Assembly (NCBI RefSeq): GCF_044797955.1
Contig: NZ_CP085211.1
Location: 806,001-870,000 of the forward strand
DNA: 64,000 bases
Reading direction: 5' to 3'
Source: Idiomarina seosinensis_A
GTDB lineage: Bacteria > Pseudomonadota > Gammaproteobacteria > Enterobacterales > Alteromonadaceae
The position numbers and the translations under genes are program-made. A model generated the notes under the pieces. It was not told where the DNA came from, searched no databases, and saw only the letters and a program-made list of their open reading frames with translations. Shown here in pieces: positions 20,133 to 26,619 of the stretch; position 1 is the stretch's first letter, and each line of letters begins with the position of its first letter.

Positions 20133-20537
20133 ATGCGCTGCAGAGGCTTCAGCTGGTTACTGCTATTGTCGGCTTTAACCCTGGCAGCGCTGTTAACCAG
20201 CAGCTGGCTGAGTCTCTGGCAGCAGCACCAGTTTATGCAGCAGGTGCAGCAGTGGCGGCTGCATTTATTGCAGCTGCAGCAGGCGCAACGCAATTATTAT
20301 CAGCAGCAGGGCCAGTTTGCTGACTCGCAGCAACAGCTGGTGCAACAGGGCCTGTTAGCGGCACCGTTAGCTTTCCCCTTTGCCACCGACTGGCAGTTTG
20401 ACGCCAGGCAACATACCTTATTAATGCGCAGCTCGCTTAATACCGGCTCTGTTACTTTGCTGCTAAAAGGCTTTAATAACTATCTCTGGCAACCGCCTCA
20501 GCTTACCGTCAAAGTGATTGGCTATGAACAGTTCTAA
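20133..20537 (+). CDS. Minor pilin-like protein lacking Glu5
   Basis: 134 residues starting one base after the pilS stop, without a good Shine-Dalgarno, so probably translationally coupled. The N-terminus is MRCRG followed by FSWLLLLSALTLAALL: a very short leader with Gly-1 and Phe+1, then a hydrophobic helix, but position +5 is Leu instead of Glu. An amphipathic Gln-rich helix follows, with QAQRNYYQQQGQF resembling the segment after the helix in pilins. Loss of Glu5 is known for tip pseudopilins such as GspK. An initiating minor pilin is my inference; alternatively it is a simple bitopic accessory protein. Confidence 0.55.
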   Translation: MRCRGFSWLLLLSALTLAALLTSSWLSLWQQHQFMQQVQQWRLHLLQLQQAQRNYYQQQGQFADSQQQLVQQGLLAAPLAFPFATDWQFDARQHTLLMRSSLNTGSVTLLLKGFNNYLWQPPQLTVKVIGYEQF

Positions 20538-21165
20538 GCGGGCTAACGGCCAGGCATTGACCGAGTTTGTCATTATCTGGCCGTTGCTGTTGCTAAGCTT
20601 GTGTCTGCTGCTGCAGGTATTTTTACTATGGTGGGCGCAGCAGACCTTTGTTATTGCCAATCAGTACGCTGTGCGTGCCGGCGCCATCAATCACGGTGCC
20701 AGAGCGCCGATGGTACTGACCCTGAGTGCGGTTATGGCAGGCCTTAAGCCGCAGTTAAATCAGGACAATAAAATGGCCGCTGCTGCCGAATCGGTGCTGC
20801 GCCAACGGGCGCATTTTTTATTGTACGGAAAATTAACCCGGCTAAACCCCGATAAACAACAGTTACAACGATTTGGGCAGCGTCGCTGGCTGCATCAGCA
20901 ACAGCGCTACGTGCATGAGATTGCGGTTGACCACTATCAGGCGCGGCAGGCGCAAAGCCAGGATCCGGAATGGGCCAAAGCCCGGCGCCTGAGTATCAGC
21001 AGCGAATGGTGTTTTGATTTACAGATACCCTTGGCGGCAGAATTTCTTGGCTGGATAGCCCGGCGGCAGGGCGACTGTCTGGCGGGGAATTTAGCACAGC
21101 GGCCACAATGGCCACTGCGCAGTGGTGCTGAACATGAATTACTGAGTGGATTTCGCGGCGGTTAA
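20524..21165 (+). CDS. TadE-like pseudopilin
   Basis: 213 residues. The N-terminus GQALTEFVIIWPLLLLSLCLLLQ fits the TadE pattern (small residue, x, x-Glu-Phe, hydrophobic helix with Pro) used by Tad/Flp pili, where TadE and TadF are processed pseudopilins. The rest is a soluble domain with Cys in SSEWCFDLQIP and RQGDCLAG that could form a disulfide. The ATG at 20524 overlaps the previous gene by 14 bases; TTG 20518 is an alternative. It ends four bases into the folD stop region on the opposite strand. A TadE-type protein at the end of an R64-type operon is unusual. Confidence 0.6.
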   Translation: MNSSKRANGQALTEFVIIWPLLLLSLCLLLQVFLLWWAQQTFVIANQYAVRAGAINHGARAPMVLTLSAVMAGLKPQLNQDNKMAAAAESVLRQRAHFLLYGKLTRLNPDKQQLQRFGQRRWLHQQQRYVHEIAVDHYQARQAQSQDPEWAKARRLSISSEWCFDLQIPLAAEFLGWIARRQGDCLAGNLAQRPQWPLRSGAEHELLSGFRGG

Positions 21166-22016
21166 TCGTGGTATTCGATGCAGGCCTGCAGGGTGTTCTC
21201 AATCAGTGAGGCAACAGTCATCGGGCCGACTCCGCCGGGTACCGGGGTGATCCAGGCCGCTCGCTCGGCTGCAGTCGGGTATTCAACATCACCGGTCAGA
21301 GTACCGTCAGCCAGGCGGTTCATGCCGACATCGATAACAATAGCGCCGGGTTTAACCCAGGCGCCGGGGACAAAGTCGGGTTTGCCCACTGCTACCACCA
21401 AAATGTCAGCGCGGCGGACGTGCTTTTCCAGATCATTGGTAAAACGATGGCAGACGGTGGTGGTTGCACCGGCCAGCAGCAACTCCAGGCTCATCGGCCG
21501 GCCGACAATGTTGGAGGCGCCAACTACGACGGCGTTAAGGCCGTGCAAATCAACTTCGGTGCTGTTAAGCAGAGTAATTACACCTTTAGGTGTACAGGGC
21601 CGCAGCGCCGGCATACGTTGTGCCAGACGCCCCAGGTTATAGGGGTGAAAGCCATCAACGTCTTTATCGGGACGGATGCGCTCGAGAATGGGGGTGGCAT
21701 CCAGGCCGGGAGGCAATGGCAATTGTAATAAAATGCCATCGATGCGCTCGTCGTTGTTTAACTGGTCAATCAGGGTTTCCAGTTGCTGTTGAGTGGCGGT
21801 ACCCGGCAGGTCATAGTCATAAGACTGGATGCCGACCTGTTCGCAGGCGCGGCGCTTATTACCCACATAAATTTCTGATGCAGGGTCAGCCCCGACCAGC
21901 ACTACGGCCAGCCCGGGTGCACGCAGGCCGTTAGTTTTGCGGGCAATGATTTGACTTTTGACTGTCTCACGAACGATGGCCGCAATGGCTTTTCCGTCGA
22001 TGATTTGTGCGGACAT
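21162..22016 (-). CDS. folD: Bifunctional methylenetetrahydrofolate dehydrogenase / cyclohydrolase
   Basis: Interconverts 5,10-methylene-, 5,10-methenyl- and 10-formyl-tetrahydrofolate with NADP. Motifs: YVGNKRRACEQVGI with the catalytic Lys, YDYDLPG, LLQLPLPPGLD, KDVDGFHPYNLG, and GASNIVGRPMSLELL in the nucleotide-binding domain; C-terminal TPVPGGVGPMTVASL. Length 284 is typical. It is convergent with the pilus operon and their ends overlap by four bases. In many gammaproteobacteria folD lies near tRNA genes, as here. Confidence 0.98.
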   Translation of the reverse strand: MSAQIIDGKAIAAIVRETVKSQIIARKTNGLRAPGLAVVLVGADPASEIYVGNKRRACEQVGIQSYDYDLPGTATQQQLETLIDQLNNDERIDGILLQLPLPPGLDATPILERIRPDKDVDGFHPYNLGRLAQRMPALRPCTPKGVITLLNSTEVDLHGLNAVVVGASNIVGRPMSLELLLAGATTTVCHRFTNDLEKHVRRADILVVAVGKPDFVPGAWVKPGAIVIDVGMNRLADGTLTGDVEYPTAAERAAWITPVPGGVGPMTVASLIENTLQACIEYHD

Positions 22017-22166
22017 GAATGTTTATTTCCCAGCGTGTAAAAGGTGAGTTAGTTAAATTAACAGGCGCACAGTTTACGGTTTTTCCGATTTGTTGTCACT
22101 GATTGCGGCAAAAATGGGCAGCTTGTTGCAAAAGTAGGCAGTTAGTTGTTTAATCAAAAAAAGTGT

Positions 22167-22195
22167 TTGACGTACCCCGGCTCAGTAGGTAATAT
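22167..22195 (+). promoter_or_regulatory. Sigma-70 promoter of the tRNA cluster
   Basis: TTGACG (22167-22172), exactly 17 bases, TAATAT (22190-22195). Transcription would start about 22202, roughly 40 bases before the first tRNA. The GC-containing stretch after the -10 is compatible with stringent control, as usual for stable RNA. Confidence 0.75.
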
Positions 22196-22243
22196 TCGCC
22201 ACCGTTGTCGGCCAGCCAGGCCAACACGCAGCTTTTAGGTCGT

Positions 22244-22320
22244 CGGCGAGTAGCGCAGCTTGGTAGCGCACTTGGTTTGGGTCCAAGGGGTCGCTGGTTC
22301 GAATCCAGTCTCGCCGACCA
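22244..22320 (+). tRNA. proM: tRNA-Pro (anticodon TGG), copy 1
   Basis: 77 bases including encoded CCA. Acceptor CGGCGAG pairs with CTCGCCG; anticodon loop TTTGGGT gives TGG; T-arm GGTTCGAATCC is canonical. Nearly identical to E. coli proM. It is the first gene of the cluster and is identical to the fourth. Confidence 0.97.
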
Positions 22321-22355
22321 TTGTTAAAGCGAACGGTTGCAGGAATGTTCAAAAT

Positions 22356-22432
<77 letters not shown>

Positions 22433-22463
22433 GAACGCTCCCAAAATGTACATATCAATCAGT

Positions 22464-22540
22464 GGTGGGTGTAGCTCAGTTGGTAGAGCCCCGGATTGTG
22501 ATTCCGGTTGTCGTGGGTTCAAGTCCCATCATCCACCCCA
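22464..22540 (+). tRNA. hisR: tRNA-His (anticodon GTG)
   Basis: 77 bases including the extra 5' G (-1) that pairs with C73, a hallmark of tRNA-His. Anticodon loop TTGTGAT; acceptor and T-arm are complementary and CCA is encoded. Confidence 0.97.
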
Positions 22541-22567
22541 CTTCTTTGTTTCCATGCAAGAAAATGT

Positions 22568-22644
22568 CGGCGAGTAGCGCAGCTTGGTAGCGCACTTGGT
22601 TTGGGTCCAAGGGGTCGCTGGTTCGAATCCAGTCTCGCCGACCA
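22568..22644 (+). tRNA. proM: tRNA-Pro (anticodon TGG), copy 2
   Basis: Identical to the copy at 22244-22320; the identity extends slightly beyond the gene (22242-22321 equals 22566-22645). A recent tandem-type duplication or gene conversion within the cluster is the simplest explanation. Confidence 0.97.
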
Positions 22645-22730
22645 TCTTTGCGTAATCCATGACCCGAAAGGTTGCGTATCCGTGATTAACAGCTAAACTT
22701 TAAGCAGTTGTGTGATCAATGGAGGCTAGC

Positions 22731-22958
22731 ATGGTAGATTTTGAAAGCAGCATGGACAATCCCGCCAGCAAATTTTCCGAGCCAAAGGAAGTGCTGGACA
22801 GTGACGATTTAAGTCATGAACAAAAACTGAAAATTCTAAAGCAGTGGCGCTACGACGAGCTTGAAACTGAAGTTGCCGATGAGGAAAACATGGCAGCTGA
22901 TAAGCCGGACCGGCTTGGCGAAATTAATAATCTTATCCTGCAATTGGAAGAATCCTGA
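22731..22958 (+). CDS. Small acidic conserved-type protein, function unknown
   Basis: 75 residues, strongly acidic, no membrane segment and no cysteine. GGAGG at 22721-22725 is well placed for the ATG at 22731; the in-frame ATG at 22719 would overlap that ribosome-binding site. The middle part (SEPKEVLDSDDLSHEQKLKILKQW) reads like a family of small proteobacterial proteins with a 'LSxEQKxxILxxW' motif, which I recognise only as uncharacterised. It follows the tRNA cluster and precedes tig. No function is proposed. Confidence 0.75.
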   Translation: MVDFESSMDNPASKFSEPKEVLDSDDLSHEQKLKILKQWRYDELETEVADEENMAADKPDRLGEINNLILQLEES

Positions 22959-22981
22959 GGGCATTCCGCCTTTACTGACCA

Positions 22982-23015
22982 CTAAGCGATAGGTTGCGAT
23001 TAACTTATCGCTTAG
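22982..23015 (+). terminator. Strong hairpin after the small acidic gene
   Basis: CTAAGCGATAGGTT (22982-22995) and AACTTATCGCTTAG (23002-23015) form a 14-bp stem with one G-U pair and a six-base loop. No immediate T-run follows (a T6 begins about 15 bases later), so it is either a weak terminator or a 3'-end stabilising structure. Confidence 0.5.
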
Positions 23016-23044
23016 CAAAATCTCCAAATTTTTTGCTGCGGCTC

Positions 23045-23073
23045 TCGACTCCTCCCGCTTACCTCGCTATAAT
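23045..23073 (+). promoter_or_regulatory. Sigma-70 promoter of tig
   Basis: TCGACT (23045-23050), 17-base spacer, perfect TATAAT (23068-23073). Start near 23080 leaves a leader of about 110 bases before the trigger factor ATG; the leader includes the palindrome GGGCTTAAGTCC. Confidence 0.65.
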
Positions 23074-23192
23074 GCTGCGTCATTTTTAAAGGTCAACGCC
23101 GTTGTTATGTCGGCTGTCGTGAATTCGGGCTTAAGTCCGGCAAACACAGCATGCAAACAACATTCATTGATTGAAACCGAGGTAATGAAGCA

Positions 23193-24491
23193 ATGCAGGT
23201 TTCTGTAGAGACAACTCAAGGTTTAGAACGCCGCGTGACGATTTCCGTGCCGGCGGATGCTATTGACAGCGAAGTCAAACGTTTATTAAAAGAAGAATAC
23301 CGTCATCGTCGTGTGAATGGATTCCGCAAAGGCAAGATTCCTCCGCACGTACTGCAGAAGCTGTTTGGCCGCGAAGCACGCTCACGCGCTGCATCGGGCG
23401 TTATGCAAAGCAAATTTTACGAAGCCGTCATGCAGGAACAACTGAATCCTGCCGGTGCACCTGCTATCGAACCTAAGGTCAATGAGCCAGGTAAAGATTT
23501 AGAGTTTACTGCAACCTTCGAAGTCTACCCAGAAGTGGCAGTTAAGAACCTGGATCAGATAACCATCGAAAAGCCGGCTGTCGAAGTGACTGACGAAGAC
23601 GTTGACAACATGCTGGAAACCCTGCGCAAGCAGCACGCCAGCTGGAAAGAAGTCAAGCGTAAGTCGAAAGAGGGCGACCGGGTCACTATGGACTTCGTCG
23701 GCTCTATCGACGGTGAAGAATTTGAAGGCGGCAAAGCCGAAGATTTTCAGCTCGAGCTTGGCCAGGGTCGCATGATCCCGGGTTTCGAAGATCAGCTTGA
23801 AGGCAGTAAAGCCGGCGAAGAAAAAACCATCGCAGTGACTTTCCCTGAAGATTACCACGCAGAAAATCTGAAAGGTAAAGAAGCTCAGTTCGAGGTCACG
23901 GCGAAGAAAGTTGAAGAGCAGCAATTACCAGAACTGGACGAAGAATTTGTTGCCTTGTTCGGTGTTAAAGAAGGTGGTGTTGACGCACTGAAAGCTGAAG
24001 TGCGTAAAAACATGGAACGCGAATTAAGTAATGCGTTAAAAGGTAAGATCAAAGAGCAGGTATTAAAAGGCATCGTTGAACACAATGAAGTTGACTTGCC
24101 AAAAGCCATGGTCGACCAGGAAATTGACGCACTGCGTAAGCAGGCGGCTGAGCGCTTTGGCGGAAATGCGGAACAAATGCCGGATTTACCTGCCGAACTG
24201 TTCGAAGAGCAGGCTAAAGAGCGGGTTAAAGTTGGTCTATTGCTGGGGGAAGTAATTCGCCAGCAGGAACTGAAGCCGGCCGACGACAAAGTTAACGAGA
24301 TTATCGCTAACGCCGCGTCAGCTTATGAAGATCCAGAAGAAGTTGTTGCTTATTATCAGTCTAATAAAGACATGATGCAGCAGGTTCGTAACCTGGCTCT
24401 GGAAGAGCAGGCAATGGACTTTATTCTCGAGCAGGCGCAAGTGTCTGATAAAGCCGCCAGCTTTGACGAGATTATGAACCCTAAGCAGTAA
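23193..24491 (+). CDS. tig: Trigger factor
   Basis: Ribosome-associated chaperone and peptidyl-prolyl isomerase that meets nascent chains at the exit tunnel. The N-terminal ribosome-binding domain has the signature GFRKGKIPPHVL (about residues 43-54). The FKBP-type PPIase domain (about 150-245) contains GDRVTMDFVGSIDGEEFEGG. The C-terminal helical arms follow. Length 432 equals that of E. coli. It precedes clpP and clpX as in most gammaproteobacteria, separated from clpP by a terminator. Confidence 0.98.
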   Translation: MQVSVETTQGLERRVTISVPADAIDSEVKRLLKEEYRHRRVNGFRKGKIPPHVLQKLFGREARSRAASGVMQSKFYEAVMQEQLNPAGAPAIEPKVNEPGKDLEFTATFEVYPEVAVKNLDQITIEKPAVEVTDEDVDNMLETLRKQHASWKEVKRKSKEGDRVTMDFVGSIDGEEFEGGKAEDFQLELGQGRMIPGFEDQLEGSKAGEEKTIAVTFPEDYHAENLKGKEAQFEVTAKKVEEQQLPELDEEFVALFGVKEGGVDALKAEVRKNMERELSNALKGKIKEQVLKGIVEHNEVDLPKAMVDQEIDALRKQAAERFGGNAEQMPDLPAELFEEQAKERVKVGLLLGEVIRQQELKPADDKVNEIIANAASAYEDPEEVVAYYQSNKDMMQQVRNLALEEQAMDFILEQAQVSDKAASFDEIMNPKQ

Positions 24492-24510
24492 GCTTTATAA
24501 GCCAGAGTCC

Positions 24511-24540
24511 TTGACGGAGTCGGCTAGTGCTTGGTTTAAT
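24511..24540 (+). promoter_or_regulatory. Candidate promoter of clpP overlapping the tig terminator
   Basis: TTGACG (24511-24516), 18-base spacer, TTTAAT (24535-24540). Transcription would begin about 24547, inside the downstream terminator stem, so clpP transcripts would lack the 5' half of the hairpin. Confidence 0.4.
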
Positions 24541-24570
24541 GGCTCGTATGACCTCATACGAGCCATTTTT
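24539..24570 (+). terminator. Intrinsic terminator after tig
   Basis: ATGGCTCGTATGA (24539-24551) and TCATACGAGCCAT (24554-24566) are perfect inverted repeats followed by a T-run (24566-24570). A strong Rho-independent terminator only 20 bases before the clpP start codon. Confidence 0.85.
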
Positions 24571-24590
24571 ATTTCAGGAGCAGTTAATTA

Positions 24591-25208
24591 ATGTCTAGTG
24601 ATATTCAGGATCCGATGGCACAACTCGTCCCCATGGTTGTTGAACAAACCTCGAAGGGTGAGCGCTCATACGATATTTATTCCCGGTTGTTAAAAGAACG
24701 GGTAATTTTTTGCTGCGGTCAGGTCGAAGACCACATGGCCAACCTTATTGTGGCGCAGTTATTATTTTTAGAATCGGATAATCCCGATAAAGACATTTAT
24801 CTGTACATTAATTCGCCCGGTGGTGTTGTTACCGCAGGTATGGCCATTTACGACACCATGCGCTTTATTAAGCCGGATGTCAGTACTGTTTGCATGGGTC
24901 AGGCCGCCAGCATGGGTGCCTTTTTGTTGGCCGGTGGCGCCCAGGGTAAGCGTTATTGCTTGCCGAACTCAAGGGTGATGATCCATCAGCCATTGGGTGG
25001 TTTTCAGGGGCAGGCATCTGACTTTGAAATCCATGCCAAGCAGATTTTGGATCTTAAAGAACGCCTAAACCGTATGTTATCCGAGCATACCGGACAAGAT
25101 TACGACAAAGTCGCGAAAGATACGGATCGCGATTACTTTATGGCAGCAGAAGAAGCTGTTGATTACGGTCTGGTTGATGGCATCTTAAATCAGCGCGGCG
25201 AAGAGTAG
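24591..25208 (+). CDS. clpP: ATP-dependent Clp protease proteolytic subunit
   Basis: Serine peptidase that forms the 14-subunit chamber of ClpXP/ClpAP. The nucleophile Ser is in GQAASMGAFLL, the catalytic His in MIHQPLGG, and the Asp in the following helix region (LDLKERLN...). A short pro-sequence precedes LVPMVVEQTSKGERSYDI. Length 205. clpX begins 12 bases after the stop, so the two form an operon. AGGAG lies before the ATG. Confidence 0.98.
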   Translation: MSSDIQDPMAQLVPMVVEQTSKGERSYDIYSRLLKERVIFCCGQVEDHMANLIVAQLLFLESDNPDKDIYLYINSPGGVVTAGMAIYDTMRFIKPDVSTVCMGQAASMGAFLLAGGAQGKRYCLPNSRVMIHQPLGGFQGQASDFEIHAKQILDLKERLNRMLSEHTGQDYDKVAKDTDRDYFMAAEEAVDYGLVDGILNQRGEE

Positions 25209-25220
25209 TAGGAGAAAAGC

Positions 25221-26498
25221 ATGACCGATAAAACCGAAGGTGAAGGCGATAAGCAACTGTATTGTACCTTCTGTGGTAAAAGTCAGCACGAAGTAAAAAA
25301 GCTCATCGCAGGACCTTCTGTTTTTATTTGCGATGAATGTGTGGAGTTGTGTAACGACATTCTGAAAGAAGAAATTGATCAGATAGCGGAACCCACTGAG
25401 CACGAGAAACTGCCGGTACCTAAGGCTATTCGGGAAAATTTGGATGACTATGTGATCGGACAGGATCGCGCTAAGCGTGTGTTGTCGGTCGCTGTTTATA
25501 ATCACTACAAGCGGCTGCGTAATTCAGGCAAAGGTAAAGAACAGATAGAACTGGGCAAAAGTAATATTTTGCTGATTGGTCCAACTGGATCGGGCAAGAC
25601 GTTTCTTGCTGAAACTATGGCCCGTTACCTGGATGTGCCGTTTACCATGGCCGATGCGACCACGCTGACTGAAGCGGGTTATGTTGGCGAAGACGTCGAA
25701 AATATCATCCAGAAGCTGTTGCAGAAGTGCGATTACGATGTTGAGAAAGCCGAACGCGGTATCGTTTATATTGACGAAATTGACAAAATTTCGCGTAAAT
25801 CCGATAACCCCTCGATCACCCGGGATGTGAGTGGTGAAGGGGTGCAGCAGGCGCTGTTGAAGCTGATTGAAGGAACCGTGGCCTCGGTGCCGCCTCAGGG
25901 TGGCCGCAAACATCCGCAACAGGAATTTCTGCAGGTTGATACCTCTAAAATTCTGTTTATCTGCGGCGGCGCGTTCTCAGGTCTCAGTAAAGTCATCGAG
26001 CAACGTCTGGCGACCGGTACAGGTATCGGCTTTGGTGCCGATGTAAAAAGTAAAAGCCAGGATGAAGAAGGTAAGGTGATTGCTCAGGTCGAACCGGAAG
26101 ACCTGGTCAAATACGGCCTGATACCGGAATTCATTGGTCGTTTACCGGTTGTTGCGACGCTGGACGAGCTTGACGATGATGCTTTGGTGCAGATACTGAA
26201 AGAACCCAAAAACGCATTGACTAAGCAGTACTCAGCGCTGTTTGAAATGGAAGACGTAGAACTGGAGTTTCGTGATGATGCCTTACGCGCCATCGCTAAA
26301 AAAGCCATGATACGGCGTACCGGCGCCCGTGGTTTGCGCTCTATTGTAGAGAATGTACTGCTGGGCACCATGTACGATTTGCCGTCCATTGAAGGCGTGG
26401 CGAAAGTGGTGGTTGATGAATCGGTAATTGCCGGCGAATCGCAGCCAATTTTGATCTACTCTAATCAGATGAAAGAAAAACAGGCCTCCGGCGAATAA
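25221..26498 (+). CDS. clpX: Clp protease ATP-binding subunit ClpX
   Basis: AAA+ unfoldase that feeds substrates, including SsrA-tagged proteins, to ClpP. The N-terminal zinc-binding domain has CTFCGK...CDECVELC (about residues 13-38). Walker A is GPTGSGKTF (about 117-125), Walker B IVYIDEIDKI (about 180-189), and RRTGARGLRSI near the C-terminus is the sensor-2 region. The ClpP-contacting IGF-type loop appears as TGIGFGAD. Length 425. It directly follows clpP and ends before a strong terminator. Confidence 0.98.
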   Translation: MTDKTEGEGDKQLYCTFCGKSQHEVKKLIAGPSVFICDECVELCNDILKEEIDQIAEPTEHEKLPVPKAIRENLDDYVIGQDRAKRVLSVAVYNHYKRLRNSGKGKEQIELGKSNILLIGPTGSGKTFLAETMARYLDVPFTMADATTLTEAGYVGEDVENIIQKLLQKCDYDVEKAERGIVYIDEIDKISRKSDNPSITRDVSGEGVQQALLKLIEGTVASVPPQGGRKHPQQEFLQVDTSKILFICGGAFSGLSKVIEQRLATGTGIGFGADVKSKSQDEEGKVIAQVEPEDLVKYGLIPEFIGRLPVVATLDELDDDALVQILKEPKNALTKQYSALFEMEDVELEFRDDALRAIAKKAMIRRTGARGLRSIVENVLLGTMYDLPSIEGVAKVVVDESVIAGESQPILIYSNQMKEKQASGE

Positions 26499-26525
26499 AG
26501 CCACGCTTTAGCGCAAATACTGTGC

Positions 26526-26554
26526 AAAAAAGGGCCATCAGGCCCTTTTTTTTT
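26526..26554 (+). terminator. Intrinsic terminator after clpX
   Basis: A-run, GGGCC (26532-26536), loop ATCA, GGCCC (26541-26545) and a run of nine T. A textbook Rho-independent terminator; the flanking A and T runs extend the stem and could make it bidirectional. Confidence 0.92.
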
Positions 26555-26562
26555 GTCAAACA

Positions 26563-26587
26563 TTGAACTTTAGCATTCAGACCGCAT
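26563..26587 (+). promoter_or_regulatory. Candidate sigma-32 (heat-shock) promoter of lon
   Basis: TTGAAC (26563-26568), 13 bases, CCGCAT (26582-26587) followed by ATT; this resembles the sigma-32 pattern cTTGAAA-N11-16-CCCCATnT. An overlapping sigma-70 reading is also possible. lon is a heat-shock gene in E. coli. Confidence 0.5.
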
Positions 26588-26619
26588 ATTAGAGATATCA
26601 CCAAGGTCGGGAGAAATTA

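Noticed and set aside
13691..21165. Pilus operon as an MSHA pilus or type II secretion cluster
   Set aside because: No mshL/mshE-type spacing, no gspC-M set, and a single lipoprotein secretin with PilO/PilP-like partners fit R64-type pili better.
22508..22696. Open frame of 62 codons across tRNA-His and tRNA-Pro
   Set aside because: It overlaps two clear tRNA genes and is not a plausible protein.
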